A stretch of 64,000 nt of DNA from Volvox africanus. Its lineage: Eukaryota; Chlorophyta; Chlorophyceae; Chlamydomonadales; Volvocaceae. Numbering within the stretch: the first letter of the stretch is position 1; each line of letters opens with the position of its first letter. The DNA lies in assembly GCA_030268105.1 (NCBI GenBank), contig BSDZ01000013.1, forward strand, positions 787,001 through 851,000. Direction: 5' to 3'. A program made the position numbers and the translations under genes. The notes under the pieces were generated by a model, which did no database searches, was not told where the DNA came from, and saw only the letters and a list, made by a program, of their open reading frames with translations. Below are positions 1 through 11,000 of the stretch, one piece after another.

Positions 1-128
1 GCGCCGTCAGGACGGTCGAGGGGACTGACGCTGGCGGCGCCGTCAGGACGGCCGAGGTGACTGACGCTGGCGGCGCCATCAGGACGGCCGAGGTGACTGA
101 CGCTGGCGGCGCCGTCAGGGCGGCCGAC
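1..128 (+). repeat. 36-bp coding tandem repeat, about 3.5 copies
   Basis: A GC-rich 36-bp unit encoding a 12-residue motif (TDAGGAVRTAEV and variants) is repeated in frame from the left border to about base 128. Copies differ by single bases. The array probably continues upstream of the window. Confidence 0.85.
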
Positions 129-3100
129 GGGACCGCCACTGGGGGTTCCGCTGATGGCACTGCGGCCCATCTGAACCTTCCCGCGATTCCAGATTCCACC
201 CGGAGCGCAGCCGGCGTCGTAGCTGCTCCCTCCATTAAGGGCGGTTTTGAAGACGGGGGGTCAGCTCCGGAAACAGCTGGCCCGGCTGCGAATACACCCG
301 CTGCGGTAGGGGTGGCAGGGGAGTTCGTCAGAGCCGCTGAAGCCCCCGAGGACACGCGCCGTACTCATGGTGTCATGAACCAGGATATTGACGCAGCGCC
401 GAGTGGCGAGATCGCGGCTGCTGAAGCGAACCCGGCTGCGGAGTCGCTGACAGCTGCGAATTGCGACCGTGAAGTGGGGCTCGCTACTGCCGCTGCTGCT
501 GCTATTGCCGGTGTTACTGCCCCTGAAGTGGTGTCAATGGCAGCTGCAGCAGCGGTCGTTGCGCTAAGAAGCAATCTTCGAGGCAGTCCTATTAAAGAGG
601 CTGGTGGTGCACAGAGACCCCACATCCAGAGCCTGTCGCGTGAAGGGTCTGATGCGGTATTGCCCGTGATGAGTGGCTCAACCGGGAGCGTCGTACTGTG
701 CGGGAATGGCAGTACCGTGGCGGACGTTGCCGTTGATGCTGTTCCCGAGCGACGAAAGAGAGGAACCGAAAACGCCGCGGCCAGTGGAGCGGCAGGGAAG
801 CTGGCCCCATGGGCCTTATCGAATACCCATCATCTACACCAACTCCCCGCGAGCTCAGTGGTGCGGGGCCGGTCGGCAGTGAGGAACATCGTACCCGAGC
901 CGAGTGGTGGCGAAGGCGGAGGCGGTAGCACCAGCGCTGAAACTTCCTCGTCGCAGCGAGCGGAAGCTGTGGCACCACTGGCGGAGGTAGCAGCGGCAGC
1001 GGAAGTAGGGCGGTCGACGGTGGCAGCGGCGGCGCCAGCTGCCGTCGTCACTGCAGCTGCGCCTGCATTGGAAGGACCTTGCGAGAAGGATGCTCTGCGA
1101 CAACGGAGTAGCCGAACAACTAGCCCAGCCGCTAGCCTAGCCGTCAACAACCGCGGCAACGTGACAGTTGTGGAGGCGGAGATAACATACGGCGGGGATA
1201 AGGTCGGCGGCGCCGACGGTAATGCTGGCGGTGTAGTTCATGACGTGGAAGGCAGCGGTGGTGGTGCCGCCGCCACCGTTGCCGCTGCCGCGCGCATTGG
1301 TTGCAGCGGCAGTAGTGCACCGTCGGTAGCGGCAGTGGCGGTGGGCCCCGTCGCGCCGCCAGGCTCCGAAGGCAATCCGCACCTGGCGATCCAAAGTTGC
1401 TTCAGTCCAAAGACCGGGTTGCCGCCGCACTTTATGTCATCCGTGTTGCGGAGGGACCCTGATGTAGACGGTTACGGCGGTGGACGCGTGAACCCCAAAC
1501 CTCACGCGCACGGCCGCTTTTCTGAGGCGCTGGCCCCCACAGGGACGAAGGCGGAGGCGAAGACAGATCCCAGGGGCGTCGCCGCTGGCGACGGCGCCGG
1601 CAGCCTTGGAATGGACGTAGGTGCAGGTTCGATGCCGCGGCCGCGGCCGACGACACTCGCTACACGTTGGGCGGGCATGAGCCAACATGTCTCATGCCTC
1701 AAAGATTTGCAGCAGCAGCGGCGGCAGCAGGAGGCGGTAGGGGAACAAGACTTGGAAGTTTTCCGTGAGGAGCAGGCGGGGAGCTGGCGGCGGCGGCGGG
1801 TGCAGTGGCGGCAGGAAGACAGGCATGATGGACAAGTACGGCGAGCATCCAGAAGTCCACGTCGGGGAAGGGACGGTTGCCATTCCCCGAGCCCTCGAGT
1901 CCGCGACAATGGGGAAAAGAATGGGCAGCGGTGGCGGTCCAGGAGCCCCCGCCGCCCTGACGGCGCCCGCGCGCGGGACACTGACGCGGCGGAATATGGC
2001 CACCGCCGCCGCCCTGACGGCGCCCGCGCGCGGGACACTGACGCGGCGGAATACGGCCACCGCCGCCGACCTGACGGCGCCCGCGCGCGGGACACTGACG
2101 CGGCGGAATACGGCCACCGCCGCCGACCTGACGGTGCCCGCGTGCTGGATACTGACGCGGCGGAATACGGCCACCGTCGTCAGCGGTGGCCGCCGTCCAC
2201 TACTTCCCACCACAGCCGCCAAGATGGCGCTCCTCACCATCGGGTTCCACCGCACCTCGGCAGCGCAAGCTCGCCGCCTCGAGCACAAGAACCGAAGAGT
2301 GGTGATTTCTGGGCACGTTCGTCACCGCAGCAGCAGCCGCTGCCGCGCCGCCACCGCATTCACACTGACTACGACTCATCGTCCGGAGACCGCGAAGTCC
2401 GCCGTCCCACGTTGCCTCCGGGGGTACGGCATCACCTACACTGCATCGCCGATGAAGATTCCCCTCGAAAGCACGATCTGGGGAGGAAAGGAGCCGCGCC
2501 CCACACCGGTTGGCACCTGGAAGCGACCCATGGGCCGGATGTCCGGCTATCCCGGTACCACCCTCCGCAGGACCAAGTATGGCATCCTCATGGGCCATAT
2601 GCGCACCGTGGGGCACGGCCGTCGTGTCATAGCGATCGAAGGGGGCAGAGGCACGCGGGTTATCGCGCGGAAGGCGGCGGTGGGAAGGAGGATGACTTCC
2701 AGGGGGCCGGCGTGAAGAACGGTGGTGGTGGCGGCGGCGGCGGCGGCGGCCACGGCGGCGGCTGGGGCTCCATGCCTTGGCGGCGAGGGGCTAATAGTAA
2801 TGGGGGAGGTGAGGGCGGCCGAGGGTTGGATGGCGGGCGACTTAATGATGGCTACAGCGATGGGCACCGACGGTACGATGATTCACGGCAGTACCATTGG
2901 GATCGGCAGTATGACCACCTCCGGTCGGGTTACGATGACTGCATGCCGTATGCTAGCGGCGGCCGTGGCGATCAGCGTTCGTATCATGGGGATCAGCCGA
3001 GGTCGAGTGAGTACGGGGTTCCGGAGCGTCACATCGTCAACCTTGACAACGGCGTCGTCGTTGATGTTGGTGACGGCGGGTCTTACCGGCCGTCAGGTGC

Positions 3101-5570
3101 CCCTACTAGGGGGGAGAGCGTGTGGGAGCCATCGCGGGGCCTGAAGCAGTCCAGAGAGTGCGACGAGTGGGAGTGCGAGTACGGCGGAGGAGGGCAGGAG
3201 TGGCACGGCCAGCCGTCACCATGGCTGCGGCAACGCTGTTACAGCGTTCGGTCCATGCCGCCGCCAGTCCATGACCCAGGAAGTCATCGTAGCGGCAAGC
3301 CGATCCATCACCCACATGCCCGGGTGTCGACGACAGATGGTCGTACGAAAGGCCTGAAGCGAAGAAGACAAGTCTCCGAGCCCCAATCCACCTCATCATC
3401 ATCGTCATCATCATCGTCAGCGTCATCGTCGTCAGCGTCAGCGTCATCACTGAGCTCCAAAACTGATACGGAATCTGGATCTAGATCCGGATCTGACTCA
3501 GACGCATCACCTTCGCATGGCCACCGTCGCACTGAGGCTCGCGGAAAAATGACTCGGGCACGACAAGATGTATGGAAACGATTACCTCTGGGTACCATAT
3601 GCCGCCGCCAGACTTTGCCCAAACTCAGGGATAGTGAGGATGGCGGCCGCAGTAGCAGCAATGGCAGCAGCAGCAGCGGCCAAAGCACCAGAAGCACCAG
3701 CAGCGCATACGCGGCAAGCAGTAGTAGTAGCGATAGGTCTACAAGCAGCAGCGGGGGTGGCAGCACCAGCACCAGCACCAGCACCCGCAGTAGCAGTAGA
3801 GGCGACATGGGCGACGAAGGTGGCGGGACCGCCACCGCGGATGGCCCGCCCCGCGGCGAACGTGTTCCGGTACGAGCTGGCCGTGTCACCTTCAACGATC
3901 ATGTTGAACTTCTCTCAAGGTTCAGATCTAGATCCAGATCCAGGTTGGCGGAGCTCACGAAACGGAAACAGCATGTGAGGGCTGGTACGGCAGCCGAAGC
4001 AGCTAGTGACCGCCACGGACCGCAAAACGAGGGCTACCGTGCTCATGCCAATGCTGATGCCGATGGGAATTTTCCTGAGCAGGAAGCAGAACTTCCTTGT
4101 TGTGACGGCGGCGGCGCCGCCGCCGCCGCGGCCGTCGGTGGCGCGGATGGCATCACAGCATCTCACGCAACCCACGAGGAAAATGCGAGAGGAAGGGACA
4201 GAACGCGCCGCCATCGCCGTTGCCACTCGTCCGAGCAGAAACCTGGCGGCAGGGCGGCGCGGTCCTCACAACACTTAGGGGGAGACGACACATCCAAAAA
4301 GCGCGGCAAGCCATCTAAACCCTTGCGACATGAGCATAAGCGAGCAGGCAGCGGCAACCACAAGGGCCGCCATAAGGATCGCCAACTTGGGAAGAAGGAG
4401 AAGAAGATGAAGATGAAGATGAAGAACAAGGGGCAGTCGCATGTCCGACAAGATCCTAAGGACGGAAAGGGGCGGATGGGGGACGGCGAGGTCCAGCACG
4501 TTAAGCGGCGGGCCCTCTTGACGTCTGATGATGACCGAGGAAACGGGAAACGTCCACGCCGCGAGCAAGATTGGCAGCGAACCCGCCGCGGCGATTTGCA
4601 GCAGGAACTGGTCGGTGTGGTGCTGAGTGCCGACCGAACGCAAATGTGCGGTGACGATCCTAAGGGGACCGCTGTGCTAAAAGCTCGAAGCGGCGCCAGT
4701 GCTGGCCGTAGTGGCGCTGCCGGCGGCGGCGGCGGCGGTGATGTGTTGGAGCCAGGACGTAAGGACCCAAACGTTCATCCACATTTCCGTACAGGTACTG
4801 GGCCCTCATTGGCATCACAGCAGCAGCAGCAGCTACAGGAGCAACGGCCTTCTTCAACGCCGGGGCAACAACACCAACGGCGATTGCAGGAAGCTCAAGT
4901 GCCGGTGCAGGAAGTACCGCAGCAGCTGCTGCAAGACCAGCCGCCAGCAAGGCAGCCTCAACAACAGCACCAACGGCAACAACGGCACCAACGGCAACTG
5001 CAGTTGTGGGATGAGCAGCAGCAGCAGCAGCAGCAGCCGGCGGCAGCCATGCCCGGCGTGGCAGCAGCTGCTCGCATGTCCGACATCGCGGCTGCTATGG
5101 CTGCTGGCCTGCTGGCCGCGGCCACAGTGAAGCCCCTTCCCCCTGGGCGAAATCCGAACGCTACCCAGCAGGCGTCTCATCACTCATCACAACAACTCCA
5201 ACACGCGCAGCAGCCGGATTTCCCAGCTTTGTTGCTTGGCGGCGGTGGCGGTGGCGGCGGCGGTGGCTTAGCGGCCCATACGAGTAACTGGGAGCGTGAG
5301 GGTGTCGCTCCAACACGCGCAGCAGGGCCTGGCGGCAGCTGGTGCCCGGATTATACCGCAAGACCCGAACCTGGCCCTGTCTCGAGCCCTGGAGGAGGCC
5401 GCAGAAGTCGCGGCCGTGGTGGAGAGCGCCAGTTTGGCAGCGGTGTCGGAAGCGGTGGCAGGGGCCGGGGCTGGCAATGGATTCGCGGGGCCGAGCCACA
5501 GCAAGAGGGGCGCGGCGGGGTCGCACATACCGGCGGTGGGTCGTCAGGTCGTCAGGACAAAGACGGGTGA
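1..5570 (+). CDS. 3' part of a giant low-complexity Ser/Arg- and RGG-rich protein, function unknown
   Basis: The frame is open from the window edge (first codon at base 3) to a TGA at 5568-5570, more than 1850 codons without a stop. There is no convincing ATG at the left end because 36-bp coding repeats run into the border, so the gene begins upstream. In order I see: Ala/Gly/Val-rich sequence (to about 1650); Arg-rich stretches with RSRSP motifs; four copies of a 19-residue repeat (1953-2180); poly-Gly (2722-2760); a Ser tract (about 3390-3455); an RSRSRSR patch (about 3918-3945); a Lys/Met basic run (about 4390-4430); Gln-rich segments (4815-5040); poly-Gly (5241-5265); and an RGG/RGRG-rich C-terminus. 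SR and RGG composition is typical of nuclear RNA-binding or splicing-associated proteins, but I see no RRM, kinase or other folded domain. Function is therefore inferred only weakly. Small introns that stay in frame cannot be excluded. Confidence 0.7.
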   Translation, partial: AVRTVEGTDAGGAVRTAEVTDAGGAIRTAEVTDAGGAVRAADGTATGGSADGTAAHLNLPAIPDSTRSAAGVVAAPSIKGGFEDGGSAPETAGPAANTPAAVGVAGEFVRAAEAPEDTRRTHGVMNQDIDAAPSGEIAAAEANPAAESLTAANCDREVGLATAAAAAIAGVTAPEVVSMAAAAAVVALRSNLRGSPIKEAGGAQRPHIQSLSREGSDAVLPVMSGSTGSVVLCGNGSTVADVAVDAVPERRKRGTENAAASGAAGKLAPWALSNTHHLHQLPASSVVRGRSAVRNIVPEPSGGEGGGGSTSAETSSSQRAEAVAPLAEVAAAAEVGRSTVAAAAPAAVVTAAAPALEGPCEKDALRQRSSRTTSPAASLAVNNRGNVTVVEAEITYGGDKVGGADGNAGGVVHDVEGSGGGAAATVAAAARIGCSGSSAPSVAAVAVGPVAPPGSEGNPHLAIQSCFSPKTGLPPHFMSSVLRRDPDVDGYGGGRVNPKPHAHGRFSEALAPTGTKAEAKTDPRGVAAGDGAGSLGMDVGAGSMPRPRPTTLATRWAGMSQHVSCLKDLQQQRRQQEAVGEQDLEVFREEQAGSWRRRRVQWRQEDRHDGQVRRASRSPRRGRDGCHSPSPRVRDNGEKNGQRWRSRSPRRPDGARARDTDAAEYGHRRRPDGARARDTDAAEYGHRRRPDGARARDTDAAEYGHRRRPDGARVLDTDAAEYGHRRQRWPPSTTSHHSRQDGAPHHRVPPHLGSASSPPRAQEPKSGDFWARSSPQQQPLPRRHRIHTDYDSSSGDREVRRPTLPPGVRHHLHCIADEDSPRKHDLGRKGAAPHTGWHLEATHGPDVRLSRYHPPQDQVWHPHGPYAHRGARPSCHSDRRGQRHAGYRAEGGGGKEDDFQGAGVKNGGGGGGGGGGHGGGWGSMPWRRGANSNGGGEGGRGLDGGRLNDGYSDGHRRYDDSRQYHWDRQYDHLRSGYDDCMPYASGGRGDQRSYHGDQPRSSEYGVPERHIVNLDNGVVVDVGDGGSYRPSGAPTRGESVWEPSRGLKQSRECDEWECEYGGGGQEWHGQPSPWLRQRCYSVRSMPPPVHDPGSHRSGKPIHHPHARVSTTDGRTKGLKRRRQVSEPQSTSSSSSSSSSASSSSASASSLSSKTDTESGSRSGSDSDASPSHGHRRTEARGKMTRARQDVWKRLPLGTICRRQTLPKLRDSEDGGRSSSNGSSSSGQSTRSTSSAYAASSSSSDRSTSSSGGGSTSTSTSTRSSSRGDMGDEGGGTATADGPPRGERVPVRAGRVTFNDHVELLSRFRSRSRSRLAELTKRKQHVRAGTAAEAASDRHGPQNEGYRAHANADADGNFPEQEAELPCCDGGGAAAAAAVGGADGITASHATHEENARGRDRTRRHRRCHSSEQKPGGRAARSSQHLGGDDTSKKRGKPSKPLRHEHKRAGSGNHKGRHKDRQLGKKEKKMKMKMKNKGQSHVRQDPKDGKGRMGDGEVQHVKRRALLTSDDDRGNGKRPRREQDWQRTRRGDLQQELVGVVLSADRTQMCGDDPKGTAVLKARSGASAGRSGAAGGGGGGDVLEPGRKDPNVHPHFRTGTGPSLASQQQQQLQEQRPSSTPGQQHQRRLQEAQVPVQEVPQQLLQDQPPARQPQQQHQRQQRHQRQLQLWDEQQQQQQQPAAAMPGVAAAARMSDIAAAMAAGLLAAATVKPLPPGRNPNATQQASHHSSQQLQHAQQPDFPALLLGGGGGGGGGGLAAHTSNWEREGVAPTRAAGPGGSWCPDYTARPEPGPVSSPGGGRRSRGRGGERQFGSGVGSGGRGRGWQWIRGAEPQQEGRGGVAHTGGGSSGRQDKDG
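1953..2180 (+). repeat. 57-bp coding tandem repeat, 4 copies
   Basis: Four consecutive 57-bp units encode RPDGARARDTDAAEYGHRR; the fourth has ARVLDT in place of ARARDT. The high similarity between units suggests recent in-frame expansion inside the large Arg-rich protein. Confidence 0.9.
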
Positions 5571-5908
5571 GGAAGACTTGCCGAGTAGAGCTTCTTAGGG
5601 TTGGGTTCATGAAAAGATATTGAACTCCGCACACGCTGTACGTCTTTCGGATGTGAGGTGCAGTACGGTTCGATATATGCATCATAAGGCCTTCCATGTG
5701 TACATCGTACACCCGTACACACACGAGCTCACACACGTATAAAGGTTGGCGCATGCATGCGTCGCGACATAGCGTGCATGGTACAACATGATACCGCGTA
5801 GCTATGCTGCGGCATATATGACGGCATGGTTTCTTTTGCAGGCCTGTGGGATGAGCCAGTCCATGCAACAGTACTCGTATTGTCATACACAAGTTTTTTT
5901 CTCTTTGT

Positions 5909-5950
5909 TGTAAACTTAGGAACGACCATTCGGATCTTGTGGACGTGTAA
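5909..5950 (+). terminator. Tandem TGTAA polyadenylation motifs
   Basis: TGTAA occurs at 5909-5913 and again at 5946-5950, about 340 and 380 bases after the TGA of the upstream giant gene. TGTAA is the standard poly(A) signal of volvocine algae, and a 3' UTR of this length is usual. Confidence 0.5.
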
Positions 5951-7900
5951 CCGTTCCTCCTCGCGTGTGGGGTTTTAGAGGAATGGATATTTTGCATCTG
6001 GGTGCATCTGGGATCTCTGGCAATTGCATTTTGTAGCATACAATTGGATTGTTGTCCTTTTGAAAGTTTGTTCAAGGCGGGGGATCGCATTGGGTGGCGC
6101 GGGCTGTAGCAAGCACCGTTGCAGCGCGGGCCGTAAAGCGAGTGCCGGGAGGCATGTGTTATAGAGCAGGTGAGGCCCATAACGCAATTTCTTGTGCCCC
6201 TAGATACGCTTGCCAGGATTCTTTCAGTTTGTCGAGGGCTCTCTAGGGTTTTCTTGTTCCGCGCGCTGTGGGGATATTTCTTGCTGCTGCTGGGGAACGC
6301 TTGGCCTCACTTTGGCGGAGTGTAGAAGGTGAGAAAGGGAGAGAGCGCTGCATCCTGGGCAAAGGGCGGTTCGCTTCCTTTGTGTGTGCATTCGCTGTGA
6401 TCTATTTCCTCCCCATGGTTTACTGGCTGTCGTAGCTTTTCTGCGGTTTCGGAGCGAGGCTTTACCGTTTCAGAGGAGGTCTGTGCTATCATCATTAGCA
6501 CGGAATCCGCGGTACGCCGAGTCGAGTCGGCACCACGAAGGGACCTTGGTCGCGACCATCAGCATATGGGCACGCTTACATGTGGGCACCTCCCATGTCA
6601 GGGCACGCTTACGTGGGTGCACCTCCCATGTCAGGGCGCGCTTACATGGGGGCTCGATGCGGCTGTGCTGCTGGAGCTGTGTATACTAGGTAACAGACTG
6701 CGCTGCACGAAGTGGGGATCGAAGTTTACGAATGTTGTTTGGTGTTCTTCGTAACGTTTTGATCTGAAGAACGGATTAGCCTGGCACTGGCCCTTTTGGC
6801 CACGGCACCGAGCCAGACAACTTTTTTCTTGTCCTCTTCCCGCGAATCCTCTCTTCCTTTTGACGTGATTTCGAGCTGTTAGATTCGGCTGTTAGTTGTT
6901 CAAAATAAGGGGTACGATGGAGTACGATTGTTTCAACTGGGAATGGATTGGGGCTAAGCAAATAGGATAAGGCGAAATGCAAAATGCAAAGTGCGGGGAG
7001 ATAGATGAATAGCATGTGAACACAGTCCTTCGACGAAGTAGCTAGGTGATGAACTGATGGTGTGCTGGAGAGGCTAGAGTAGGAGGGGCGGCGGGCATAT
7101 ATGAATGCGTCACCGTGATGGTGGGTGAGGATGCCTGGTGACAGCAATTTGTGCCTTCAGGAAGGCCTGTGCCATGGATAAGATTTGTGTCACGGACTTC
7201 GGTCATCTATGCCATATGCTGGATTGCTGCGCAGGTAGAGTCAGGGCGTTACGGGATTGCGGTTGATGTCACGGATATTCCGCCTTTAGCGGATAATCGA
7301 ATGGATCACGGGGTTGCGTTGGTTGCGCCACGTATAATTGAATGGATCACAGGGTTGGTTTTCAAATGACGTGTACGACCGATCGGAGCAGAGCTGGGAT
7401 CGACATGACAAGGATATATACACTCATGAGAAATCACAAGCAAGATAAATGATGTACAGCAAGATGACAAAACACTCATGAGAGGCTTGAGGAGCAGCCG
7501 CTTGTTCAAACCTAGGCAGCTTTCTAAACCCCACAGCCCTTAAGAGTCCATTGTGCTTTTCTACGACGGAACGAGAGCGTCATCCTGAAAGGTCGAATGT
7601 TAGTGAGGGGTTGTGTTTAACTGCCGAGGTGTTCGTTATGGTGTCCTGTGGTGTTGGCCAGGCTTGCCGCGTAACCGCTTTGCCCGGCGAATAAAATGAG
7701 GCAGTCTGGAGGTGCATTATCATGATAATGATGGATGATTCGTAAATCTCGTGAGAGCTTGTAGGTCTGAACAAGCCAGCAGGCTTAGAGGACCGCGAGG
7801 TGCCTACGTCTACCTGGTCCCGCTGACAGCCGTACGACGGTACCCATTCGTCGGAAATTTTGAAGAGGGGTTGGGCAAGTACCTTCTTGCCACACGAATG
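5951..7900. other. Intergenic region without a recognisable gene
   Basis: This holds the spacer between the giant repeat protein and the sulfotransferase. I find no conserved protein in any frame and no RNA gene. Small repeats are present: the 6567-6655 array, and a duplicated GAATGGATCAC(G/A)GGGTTG phrase near 7301-7357. Confidence 0.5.
6567..6655 (+). repeat. Short tandem repeat of about 33 bp, 2.5 copies
   Basis: A unit reading GGGCACGCTTACATG followed by a Gly/Cys-like TGGGCACCTCCCATGTCA is repeated with small changes (GGGCACGCTTACGTG, GGGCGCGCTTACATG). No function is evident. Confidence 0.6.
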
Positions 7901-7913
7901 TATATATTATAAT
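7901..7913 (+). promoter_or_regulatory. TATA-like motif upstream of the sulfotransferase
   Basis: TATATATTATAAT lies about 180 bases before the proposed ATG at 8091, in the only AT-rich patch nearby. The position suits a core promoter with a 5' UTR of about 150 bases. There is no transcript evidence. Confidence 0.3.
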
Positions 7914-8090
7914 AGCGGACACAGCATCTCTTAGATGTGACCACAACTGCTATGTGATCGACCTGAAAGATTGTGACAGTTGCATGTTTGGACTTTTATC
8001 TTGGACCAATCCATCAAATCTTCAGATCAAACAGTTAAAGAGTAGGTTAGGAGTCAGGTCAAGATTTGCCTGACGCCCGACGCAAGCATC

Positions 8091-11000
8091 ATGAACGGTA
8101 TTGTCTCAGCATCGATCGCAACCCTCTGTACACTTCTATACTTTCAAATTTTGAGTGTGGTGTCAGCGGAGCTGGATGTAAATCCTTCAAACTATCTCGG
8201 TCCTCAAGTAAGTATACGGCCTCTTATGGAACACATACGTGCAGGTTAGAAACGGCCGTGTGTTATTACGCAGGTGAACGTACCAAAATATCACGTTAAC
8301 GATATTTGGAAAGCGCATACGCACCTACCCAATTTCCCAGAAATTGAGAGCGCTGCCCGGGACACATTCCCCGTTCTTCCACTGAGCTATGATGCAGCTT
8401 ATCGGAATCCGTGCTGGTAAGCGGGTTTTTATTCGAACGGTCCTATCATAGCTAAGTTTACATTTCATCGTCTCTCCCGCCGCGCCCCCCGGGTTTCCCT
8501 CATAACCGTCGCCAATAGGAAGCAAGATGGCATGTTCAAGTGCCTACCGTACTTCCAAATCTTGGGTGTTTCAAAATGCGGCACAACCGACTTGTACAAT
8601 CGCCTGACGGAGCACCCGGACATGATTGACTGCTCCTGGAAGGTGTGTTAGGATACTGGGAAAGGACTTAGAAGCTGTGGGCCGGGCAGGCGCGGGGATA
8701 ACCTTACGGCTTACGGATCTGCGGGATGAAAGTTGTACCCTCTCATCTTGCTGATCCGGGTTATTGTCCAGACCCAAAGATGCATGCGCGCCTTTTGGCA
8801 CGCCCTTTATGTATGTAAGTTTTGACACTCCAGGGATTGCTTCGGTACTAGCAGGGTCGCTTGTGCTGATGTGCCTCCGGGCGGCGAGGCTGGCAAGCCG
8901 GCAGCGGGGTTGCGTTGGGGTGTCTGTATATGGGGGTGGGGAAAATTGCAGGCTGCGCGCATGTCCAGTAATGAAATTTAACAGCTGATATGGGAAAGCT
9001 GGTATGGTGGAAGGGGACTTGCGGCCGGGATCGACCGTCGCTTCACAGAATGCTATTAGGGGTCAGCAACCGCATTGTAGAATTCCGGACTTTTCCGTAC
9101 TAGGTACTTGATTGGCAGCGGCCCAAACATGATCCGTGTTTGATTCCGGCTCTCTAGTATGGCAGCCTCCGCGGCATCCCTCCACCCTGGTGGACCGGTA
9201 CGCCGCGACCTCCGACACGTCGACATCACTGCGCCTGCTGGGTGCCCCTTGGTCTCCCCCTGCTAGTTTTTGGGGTCTCTCGTTATACTCGTGTATATTG
9301 CACATACGCACATACACATACACGTACACGCACGCCTTGGTAAGCTATAGCCGTCCCTGGGTCCCTGGTCCTGGATCTGATGCTTCTCATGATTTTCGTC
9401 CCGGTCCTCGTCCTGTCCCCGCTTCCCTATCCCTAACCTCTGTCGACCACCCGACCCACCACCACCACCACCACCACCACCACCACCCTGTCTGTCTTCA
9501 GGGCCCGCACTTCTGGGATGAGTCCGCCTACCCCGTGCGGGTGAAGCGACCCGGCCGGTACGACGGATCTTTCCCCGCCTATGTAAATGTGTTCGAAAAG
9601 GCAGCTGCGAGGATCCAGGCCAACCAGGTCGCCATCACGGGAGAGGCCTCTTCCAACACTTACACAGCCGTGTATTCGCACCTGCGGTGGGGCCGTTGCG
9701 GTAGATCAGGGTACTGGGGCGAACCCCGTCTCCTTTGTCAAGTAGTTCATGTCCTAACCTTCTTTCCCATGCTATATTACCGCTTCACACTCTCCCACTC
9801 CCTCGCCTCCCTGTGAACATGACATGAACCGCGCAACACTCTGGGGGCCCGGTGCCACAGGTGACCGATGCAAAGATGTTAACACGCGTGCAAATTTCAC
9901 GTGGAGTGAATCAGGCCTCCGGGCACACCGCGAGATAATAATCGCACTCTTGTGTCTCTTTCCCACCGTCCTTTCACCCTGCCCCGTGCTGCCCGCTATC
10001 TTTCAATCCGCGTAATACTTGGGGGCGAAGGGTATCGGGATTCCATTACGCGCACGTGAAAAATCATGTCCGGCTTTCCGTCTAGCGTGATTGCCCGTCG
10101 TTGCAGACAGCTTTATGTTCCTTCCCTTCTCATGCCGCCCTGACCCCCGCCATCTATCATCTGCTTTCCGAAGCCCTCCGCCCCTCTCCCTATCTCGGGA
10201 CCATTTCGGTGCCCTTCCCACCTCTCCCTCTTCCCCTCCCTCTCCCTCCCCCCTTTCGTCTTTCCCTAGCGGCCGCACGCTGGTGAAGCGCATTAACGCC
10301 ACGCTGGCTCAGTACCTCTGGGAGGCAACTCCCTGGTCCCGCTACATCGTCATGTTCCGAGACCCGGTCACCCGGTACCGCTCCGCCTTCTTCTACTACC
10401 GGTAGGGCCGCGGACGAACCGGTTTTCGAGTGATAGCCCCGGCGATAATGACTCTTAAAGGCGTGGCAACAGCACTTGGCAGCACTTTGGGTTTAGGTTG
10501 ATGCGTACTGCGCGCCGATCATGACGAGGGCGCCAGAGAGGGGGTCGCGCTGAAAGCCTCTTTCTAATCTTTCGATCTTAAGAGATCTTAAGTCGCCACG
10601 TGTACGCGTCCCTGGTGCGATGAACATGTCCACCACAAGTACGGACGGACGTTTAGAAAATCCGACTTTCCAGTATTGACCATGACGGTGTGGTTCCCCT
10701 GTTCCGCTCCTCTCCTCCCCACTTCTTCAGCCGGTCCTTGGTGGACATACTGTAAACACCTTTTTTTATTAAATATTAGGTGCCCCTGCCGCTCGCGCCC
10801 TCGCCGTTGGACTATTTGACACCCTCCGCCTCGCCCTCCTGCCTCTACTTCCCACTTCCTCCCCTCTACATCCTCAGTAACAAGGCGCTCGGCAAGCCCA
10901 GCAACCAGGAGTTCTTAGATCGCGTCCAGCAGGACATTTCCGATTGGGAGAGATGCCTGGCGGATAACTCCAAGCTATACTGCCTCAAGGTACAGCCGGG

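Noticed and set aside
365..5183. Numerous minus-strand ORFs antisense to the giant repeat protein
   Set aside because: Shadow frames of a GC-rich, stop-poor coding region with no independent motifs.
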